From the NCBI RefSeq assembly GCF_030817655.1, contig NZ_JAUSZM010000003.1:744001-808000 (forward strand): a stretch of DNA of 64,000 bases, given 5' to 3'. Below the pieces are notes generated by a model. That model did not search any database. It had not been told where the DNA came from and saw only the letters and a list, made by a program, of their open reading frames with translations. Of the stretch, positions 59,053 through 64,000 are shown piece by piece (position 1 is the first letter of the stretch; the number at the start of each line of letters is the position of its first letter). This DNA is from Streptomyces sp. V4I2. Its GTDB lineage: Bacteria; Actinomycetota; Actinomycetes; Streptomycetales; Streptomycetaceae. A program made the translations under genes and the position numbers.

Positions 59053-60057
59053 TCACTGCTGGTGGCGCAGTCCCTCGGCGTCCCGCGGTGGCCGACTGCG
59101 GGGAGAGTCGCCCGCGGTGAGGTGTTCCAGGACCTCCACCAGGTCCTGGCAGGCCTTTTCCACCGAGCGTCTGGTGTTGCGCTGCTCGGTGATGACGGCT
59201 GACAGCAGCAGCGCCGTCAGGGCCATGGAGCCGTTGAACGCCTGGAGCTTGAACATCACTTCCATATGCGACAGCCCTTCGAAGGGACCGCTCTGGTCCG
59301 TCGCCGCGATGGTGGCAGCTGTGGAGGCGAGGAGGGCGCACAGAATGCTGCCCGCCAACTGGAAGCGCAGGGCGGCCAGGATCAGCAGCGGATAGACGAG
59401 GAACAGCAGGCTGAGGCCGCTGTACGTGGCCAGCGGTACGAGGCCGCAGGCGATGAGGGCCAGCCCCGAGGCTTCCTTCCATCGGGACACGCGCGGTGGC
59501 AGGCGTGCTGTGTGGAGCAGCAGCAGGATGGGGGTGACGATCAGGACGCCCATCGCGTCGCCCACCCACCAGGCCAGCCAGACGGGCCAGAAACTGGACG
59601 CGTCGAGCTTGTCCAGGAGGACGAGAAGCCCCGCGCCGGCGGTCGCGCTGATCAGCATGCTGGCAAGGGCTCCCAGGAACACCAGCGCGACGCCGTCCCG
59701 CAGTCGGCTGAGGTCCGTCCGGAACCCGACCCGGCGCAGCATCAGGTACGCGCAGACCGGTGCCGCGGTGTTGCCCGCCAGTGTTCCGAGCACAGCGGGC
59801 TGCAGTGTGGTGATGGACGTGATCACGAACAGCACACCCAGAGTGATTCCGAGCAGGGACCGCAGCCCGAAGATCAGCAGGCAGGCCACCGCGACGCCCG
59901 TGGGGGGCCAAATGGGTGTGACCACGGCACCCTGGACGACGAGCTCACGCACGAGGCCCAGCCGCCCCGCCGCGAAGTAGCAGGCGGCGACCGCCAGCGT
60001 CTGGACGGCGAAGAGGGCAGGCCGACGCAGATCCTGGATACCCACCACAGCAGCCAT
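59053..60057 (-). CDS. MASE1-domain membrane sensor
   Basis: A 334-aa protein made almost wholly of a MASE1 domain: eight to nine membrane segments including ACYFAAGRLGLVRELV, TPIWPPTGVAVACLLIFGLR, LISATAGAGLLVLLDKLD, WLAWWVGDAMGVLIVTPILL. After about residue 290 a short helix (RNTRRSVEKACQDLVEVLEH) replaces the usual PAS or kinase/phosphatase output. It follows the SpoIIE-type gene by 51 bases on the same strand, so the two probably form one signalling unit. Confidence 0.87.
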   Translation of the reverse strand: MAAVVGIQDLRRPALFAVQTLAVAACYFAAGRLGLVRELVVQGAVVTPIWPPTGVAVACLLIFGLRSLLGITLGVLFVITSITTLQPAVLGTLAGNTAAPVCAYLMLRRVGFRTDLSRLRDGVALVFLGALASMLISATAGAGLLVLLDKLDASSFWPVWLAWWVGDAMGVLIVTPILLLLHTARLPPRVSRWKEASGLALIACGLVPLATYSGLSLLFLVYPLLILAALRFQLAGSILCALLASTAATIAATDQSGPFEGLSHMEVMFKLQAFNGSMALTALLLSAVITEQRNTRRSVEKACQDLVEVLEHLTAGDSPRSRPPRDAEGLRHQQ

Positions 60058-60108
60058 CAGATACCGACGCCGCCCGGCCTGCGAGCCGAGAGACGCGGCC
60101 CTGCCCGC

Positions 60109-60939
60109 CTACCGCCGGACGTCGGGTGCGTCGTGGCCGACGACCAGTACGGCCGCGTCGTCCTCGTGTCCCACCCACTCGGCGCCCTTGATCACGGCGG
60201 CGGCGAGCGAGCCGGCGTCCATGCCCGCCACGGCGGCGATGCCCGCGAGCCGCACCACCTGGTCGAGCCCCTCGTCGACGTTCAGCAAGGGCCCCTCCAC
60301 CACGCCGTCCGTCAGCAGGACGAACACTCCACCCGTGCTGAGCCGGTACCGGGTCACCGGGTAGTCCTGCCCCTCCTGGATGCCCAGCGGCGGCCCCCCT
60401 TCGTCCTCGGCGATACCGGACTTGCCGTCCGCGGTGGCCCAGACGCAGGGGATGTGTCCCGCCCGGGCGCTCTCCAGCACCCCGGTGGACGGGTCGAGCC
60501 GCATGAACGTGCAGGTCGCGAACAGGTCGGTGCCGAGGGACAGGAGCAGCTCGTTCGTTCGGGACAGGAGTTCGCCCGGCTCGCTCGTGACGGAGGCGAG
60601 CGCGCGCAGTCCGACCCGGACCTGTCCCATGAACGCGGCGGCCTCGATGTTGTGGCCCTGCACATCACCGATGGACAGCCCGATGCACCCGTCGAGCATC
60701 CTGAAGGCGTCGTACCAGTCGCCCCCTACGTTGAGACCGTGAAAGGCGGGTGAGTACTGGACAGCCAGGTGGAACCCGGGGGCGACAGGCAGGTCTCCGG
60801 GAAGCATGCCGCGCTGCAGGGCGACGGCCAGCTCGACCAGGGACCGCTGGAGCTCGGCTCGCTCACGCGCCTGAGCGGTCAGCGTCCCGAGCCGGGCGAG
60901 CAGTTCGTCACCGTCGTCGTTTGAGGGCTTGCGGGACAT
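60109..60939 (-). CDS. SpoIIE-type PP2C serine phosphatase
   Basis: A 276-aa cytosolic phosphatase. A short coiled segment (RLGTLTAQARERAELQRSLV) leads to the catalytic core: VGGDWYDAFRMLDGCIGL, IGDVQGHNIEAAAFMGQVR, ARAGHIPCVWAT, VFVLLTDGVVEGPLLNVDEG and HEDDAAVLVVG. The metal-binding Asp residues are all present. ATG 60939 has GGAG upstream. Unlike fused MASE1-PAS-SpoIIE proteins, the sensor is the separate gene just downstream. Confidence 0.9.
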   Translation of the reverse strand: MSRKPSNDDGDELLARLGTLTAQARERAELQRSLVELAVALQRGMLPGDLPVAPGFHLAVQYSPAFHGLNVGGDWYDAFRMLDGCIGLSIGDVQGHNIEAAAFMGQVRVGLRALASVTSEPGELLSRTNELLLSLGTDLFATCTFMRLDPSTGVLESARAGHIPCVWATADGKSGIAEDEGGPPLGIQEGQDYPVTRYRLSTGGVFVLLTDGVVEGPLLNVDEGLDQVVRLAGIAAVAGMDAGSLAAAVIKGAEWVGHEDDAAVLVVGHDAPDVRR

Positions 60940-61101
60940 CGACCACTCCGGAAGGTTAGCGTCCCTATGAGTATAAAAACCTATTTGACCCATTAGGGTG
61001 GCTCGGAGCCACTCGGGCCCACCGCGGGCTCGGCGTACGCCGGGACGAGTACGCGCGGTTACTCCCGCCGCCGGACGTCCTCGCCGCTCGTACCCGGCAC
61101 C

Positions 61102-61668
61102 GTGTTCCAGGTGAAACTCAGCCGCCCCGCACGCCGGGCCTCCCTCGTCGTCCATGTCGCCGCCTCCGCCGGCTGGCTCGGGCTCACGCTCGGGCTGCTC
61201 GCACTCGGGATCACCGCGACCACCACCGGCTCCGCGGTGACCGTGGAAGCCTCCGTCAGAGCCATGAAGCTCTTCGCCGACTGGCTGCTGCTCCCCCTCG
61301 CCTTCCTGACCCTCCTCAGCGGCCTGGTGCTCTCCCTGGGCACCCCGTGGGGACTGGCGAAGCACCGCTGGGTCTGCACGAAGTTCTGGCTCACCCTGGC
61401 CACAACCACCGCCACGGTCTTCGCACTGCGCCCCGGGGTGAACTCCGCGGTGTCGGCCGTCGCCGCGGGCGGGCCGCTGCCCGATGCCGGCGACGTCCTG
61501 TTCGGGCCGGTCGTCTCGCTGTCCGCCTACCTCTTCATGACGGTGCTCTCGGTCCTGAAGCCCTGGGGCCTGACCCGTCGTGGCCGGAACCTGCGTACGT
61601 CAGCCCGCACGCCCGCCGGGTCCGTGCCCCGTGACGCGGGTCAGATGTCCGCCACGAGGAGCCGGTAG
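61102..61668 (+). CDS. DUF2269-like membrane protein
   Basis: A 188-aa membrane protein with four segments: ASLVVHVAASAGWLGLTLGL, MKLFADWLLLPLAFLTLLSG, TKFWLTLATTTATVFALRPG and FGPVVSLSAYLFMTVLSVLK. HVAASAGWLG with conserved His resembles DUF2269/haem-binding-like small membrane proteins of streptomycetes. GTG 61102; RBS unclear. The basic tail overlaps the convergent methyltransferase by 28 bases. Confidence 0.78.
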   Translation: MFQVKLSRPARRASLVVHVAASAGWLGLTLGLLALGITATTTGSAVTVEASVRAMKLFADWLLLPLAFLTLLSGLVLSLGTPWGLAKHRWVCTKFWLTLATTTATVFALRPGVNSAVSAVAAGGPLPDAGDVLFGPVVSLSAYLFMTVLSVLKPWGLTRRGRNLRTSARTPAGSVPRDAGQMSATRSR

Positions 61669-62279
61669 CCGACATCGATGGCGTCGAGGACCAGCAGCTC
61701 GGCGTGGCGCTCGTGCCAGCGGCCCGTGGCCAGGTCGTCGGCGAGTGCTGCCAGGCCGGGCGCGAGGGCGTCCTCTCCGGTCTGGGCGAGCATGGAGATA
61801 CCGGCCCGCACCCGTGGGTCGAGGTAGGCACGGGGGCGCCGCCAGTACGCCGCACCGAACCCGTCCGTGCAGTCGTGCGGGACGGGGACGGTTTCCTGAC
61901 GCGCCCCGCCGAGCAGGGCGACCAACCGGCCGATCGGGACGGCACGGGTGTCGTCGAAGGCGGCGGCCCGCGGGAGATAGTCGCGTACGAGCCAGAACCG
62001 CTCGCGGAAGATCTGCTGGTCCCACGTCAGGACGACGACGCGGCGCCGCGCGACCCGGCGGAGTTCGGCGATTCCGGCCGCCAGGTCGGTCCAGTGGTGG
62101 ATGGTGAGCAGCGCCATGACGGCGTCGGCGGCGTCGTCGCACAGTGGGAGACGCTCAGCGACCGCGCGTACGGCCGGCGCGGAACGGGGCGGGCGCTGGG
62201 CGAGCATGACGTGACTGGGCTCGACGGCGAGGACCGTCCGCGGCGGCTCGTAGGCGCCGAGCGTGTCATAGACGGCCAT
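61641..62279 (-). CDS. SAM-methyltransferase-like protein lacking motif I
   Basis: A 212-aa frame of the methyltransferase type common in streptomycetes. The acidic strand (RTVLAVEPSHVMLAQRP), DAADAVMALLTIHHWTDLAA (motif IV/V) and RRVVVLTWDQQIFRERFWLV are intact. Normally MAVYDTLGA is followed by about 40 residues ending with the G-A-G-x-G-S SAM loop; here MAVYDTLGA is joined directly to YEPPRTVLAVEP. Without motif I it probably cannot bind SAM, so the gene is likely inactive or altered. ATG 62279. Confidence 0.75.
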   Translation of the reverse strand: MAVYDTLGAYEPPRTVLAVEPSHVMLAQRPPRSAPAVRAVAERLPLCDDAADAVMALLTIHHWTDLAAGIAELRRVARRRVVVLTWDQQIFRERFWLVRDYLPRAAAFDDTRAVPIGRLVALLGGARQETVPVPHDCTDGFGAAYWRRPRAYLDPRVRAGISMLAQTGEDALAPGLAALADDLATGRWHERHAELLVLDAIDVGYRLLVADI

Positions 62280-62477
62280 GCCTGCCAGTATGCCCAGCCG
62301 GGCCCCGGCAGCGGGGCGCTTCGTGTGAGGCTGTACTCCTTCCCTCCGCCCCCAATTGGCGCGCATGACACAGGCGTTGACCAGGATCTGACGCAACAGC
62401 ACAATGAGGGCGCGCGTGTGAGAGCGCTCTCAGTGCCTCCATGTCATTCGCTTCGCCCCACACCTTCGAGGAGACCA

Positions 62478-63869
62478 ATGACCGGCAGCCCAGGCCCGGG
62501 ACTCAGCCGCCGTGCGCTCATCGGGACCGGGCTCGGTGTCGGCGCCGCGGTCTTCACCGCGGCCGGCTCCGGCGCGGCCCTGGCCGCGGAAGGCTCGTCC
62601 GTTGGCGCCGGCTCCGCGCAGCGCCGGGCGTACGCCTTCCTCGCCGCCGCCATGGACGCCTATCCGGACCACGGCACCGTCCGGCTGGCCCAGAGCTACA
62701 CCGACCAGGCCGGTCTGTTCAGCACGGCGTTCACCTACGACAACGCCCTCGTGATCCTGGCCGCGCTCGCCTCCCGCACCACGGACGGCCGCTCCAGAGC
62801 CGTGGCCCTCGGCGACGCGCTTCTCTACGCCCAGGCCCATGACCCCGTGTACGACGACGGCAGGCTGCGCCAGGCCTACAACGTCGGGCCGTACACCTTC
62901 TACGACGGTTCGCCGCAGCCGGACGGCTTCGTGCGAGCGGACGGTACGGCCAACGTCGGAACGCAGTTCGGCTTCACCGGCACGGCCGTGGGTGACATGG
63001 CCTGGGCCGCCGTCGCGCTGGGCGCACTCGCCCGCCGGACCGGACAGCGCCGCTTCCTCACGGGTGCCGTGTGGATCGGTGAGTGGATCGAGCGGGTCGG
63101 CCGCACCGACGAACCCCTCGGCGGTTACAAGTTCGGGGTCAACGGGGCCGACGAGAAACTGCCCTTTACCTCGACCGAGCACAACACCGACCTGATCGGC
63201 CTCTTCGGACAGCTCGCCCGGCTCACCGGCGATTCGGTGTGGCTGCAGCGGCGGGCGCGCGCCAAGGCCTTCGTCATGAAGATGTGGGAGCCGTCCGGGG
63301 GCTTCTTCTACACCGGCACCAACGACGGTGTGACGATCAACAAGTCGCCGATCCCCGAGGACACCCAGACCTGGACTCAGCTCGCCCTGTCCTCCCCCGC
63401 CCATTCCGTGTCGCTGGACTGGGCCGCGACCGAACTGGCCGTTCTGGACACGGCCGACCGGCCCAACAGCTCCGTTCCCGCGGGTCAGTCCTACGAAGGC
63501 GTCACCTTCAGCTCGGCCGCCCTCCTGGCGAACGAGGACGCCCCGATCGCGGAGGGCCAGCCCAAGCCGAACCGCAACGGCGTGTGGTTCGAGGGGACGG
63601 CCCACCTCGCACTCGCCCTGCGGAACCGGCACGCCCGCGGAGACGAGACACGCGCCCGGCGGCTGATCGCCTCCATCGAGCGGGCCCAGGACCTCCTGGG
63701 CGGCGACCAGACCATCGGGAGCAAGGCGGTTGCCGAGAGGTCCGGAGTCGTCTCGGCGAGCAGCCCGCTCGACACCGGCTTCGGGTTCGGCTACTACCCC
63801 TACCGGCATGCGGGGGCCACGGCCTGGTACCTGCTGGCAGCGACACGCACCAACCCGCTGCGCGCCTGA
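62478..63869 (+). CDS. Tat-exported alpha/alpha-barrel protein
   Basis: A 463-aa exported protein. The N-terminus has a twin-arginine signal (LSRRALIGTGLGVGAAVFTA, cleavage near ALAAEG), so it folds in the cytosol and is exported by Tat. The mature part has regular helical pairs (YAFLAAAMDAYPDHGTVRLA, YDNALVILAALASR, NTDLIGLFGQLARLTG) typical of (alpha/alpha)6 glycosidase-like proteins annotated as Tat-pathway signal proteins. ATG 62478 has GAGGAG 5 bases upstream. Enzymatic role unknown. Confidence 0.82.
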   Translation: MTGSPGPGLSRRALIGTGLGVGAAVFTAAGSGAALAAEGSSVGAGSAQRRAYAFLAAAMDAYPDHGTVRLAQSYTDQAGLFSTAFTYDNALVILAALASRTTDGRSRAVALGDALLYAQAHDPVYDDGRLRQAYNVGPYTFYDGSPQPDGFVRADGTANVGTQFGFTGTAVGDMAWAAVALGALARRTGQRRFLTGAVWIGEWIERVGRTDEPLGGYKFGVNGADEKLPFTSTEHNTDLIGLFGQLARLTGDSVWLQRRARAKAFVMKMWEPSGGFFYTGTNDGVTINKSPIPEDTQTWTQLALSSPAHSVSLDWAATELAVLDTADRPNSSVPAGQSYEGVTFSSAALLANEDAPIAEGQPKPNRNGVWFEGTAHLALALRNRHARGDETRARRLIASIERAQDLLGGDQTIGSKAVAERSGVVSASSPLDTGFGFGYYPYRHAGATAWYLLAATRTNPLRA

Positions 63870-64000
63870 ACGAAGCGGTGGCACAGGCAGCACGACGGTC
63901 GAAATGTCGCGTTACGAGTAGCGCGTCCCGGCTTCCTACCGGACTCTTACTCGTCCCCCAACTCCCCTTCTGAGCTGCCCATTTGACCGGTCACCGGGAG

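Noticed and set aside
1..64000. tRNA or rRNA genes
   Set aside because: No T-loop/anticodon-arm pattern or rRNA sequence was noticed on reading; absence is by eye only.
1..64000. CRISPR array
   Set aside because: The only short repeats are coding tandem repeats or operator half-sites; no regular repeat-spacer pattern.

Overview
The DNA is very GC-rich with strong third-position G/C bias, and the gene families are typical of Streptomyces: snapalysin, a GAF-ANTAR pair, an XRE/DUF5753 + DUF397 + DUF574 methyltransferase trio, DUF6223, DUF6629, a TioE-type double-HTH MerR regulator, an HATPase anti-sigma-like protein and SpoIIE-type phosphatases. No ribosomal, tRNA or core-metabolism block is visible apart from an extra gap gene. 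The window is dominated by transporters, one- and two-component regulators, secreted hydrolases and oxidoreductases, with many broken genes. It looks like accessory or chromosome-arm DNA of a streptomycete; genus-level placement is an inference from gene content.

Layout. 1-5.0 kb: end of a DHA2 drug exporter, a divergent LysR/MFS pair, then a wrecked YtcJ-like amidohydrolase abutting a TetR fragment. 5.0-10.7 kb: DNA alkylation repair protein and DUF1062 protein sharing a strong bidirectional terminator, two translationally coupled GAF-ANTAR genes (the first frameshifted), hemerythrin, STAS-like and small hydrophilic proteins. 10.9-17.2 kb: MFS exporter, SDR, YbhB-like protein, dienelactone hydrolase-like protein divergent from a zinc alcohol dehydrogenase, and a BASS-type transporter. 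17.4-20.5 kb: snapalysin-type protease, GH16-like secreted protein, shortened pentapeptide-repeat protein. 20.6-23.4 kb: HATPase regulator, XRE/DUF397/methyltransferase trio. 23.4-26.2 kb: gene graveyard (MFS, FAH, acetoacetate-CoA ligase and MMPL pieces) around an intact PPOX-family gene. 26.3-30.0 kb: DEAD-box helicase behind a perfect leader hairpin, and TioE-like MerR divergent from an erythromycin-esterase family gene. 30-34.5 kb: decayed genes, small membrane protein, broken GAF-SpoIIE phosphatase, DUF4097-type lipoprotein, methyltransferase.

34.5-41.6 kb: gap, GlxA-type regulator, histidine kinase with a frameshifted response regulator, DUF6223, DinB-like protein, and an SRPBCC-ArsR operon with two strong palindromes upstream. 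41.7-46.4 kb: an ADH/SDR chimera, then a compact catabolic cluster (DUF2848, MHS transporter, carbon-nitrogen hydrolase, cupin, GntR) whose two promoter regions share one symmetric GTATAC-centred operator. 47.2-51 kb: TauD-type dioxygenase, GH76 secreted glycosidase, DeoR regulator with palindromic operator, GNAT. 51.2-58.3 kb: an amidohydrolase gene split by an apparently intact IS200/IS605 element (TnpA + TnpB), then carboxymuconolactone decarboxylase-like protein, MFS, a second GlxA-type regulator and a saccharopine-dehydrogenase-like protein. 58.3-64 kb: DUF6629, a separate MASE1 sensor and SpoIIE phosphatase, membrane protein, a methyltransferase lacking motif I, and a Tat-exported alpha/alpha-barrel protein.

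The most striking items are the complete TnpA/TnpB element with a predictable guide-RNA end, the GntR operator that ties a catabolic cluster of unknown substrate together, the paired ArsR palindromes, and the high density of frameshifted or fused genes. Three otherwise full-length regulators carry lesions that could be real decay or sequencing errors; that cannot be settled from the sequence alone.
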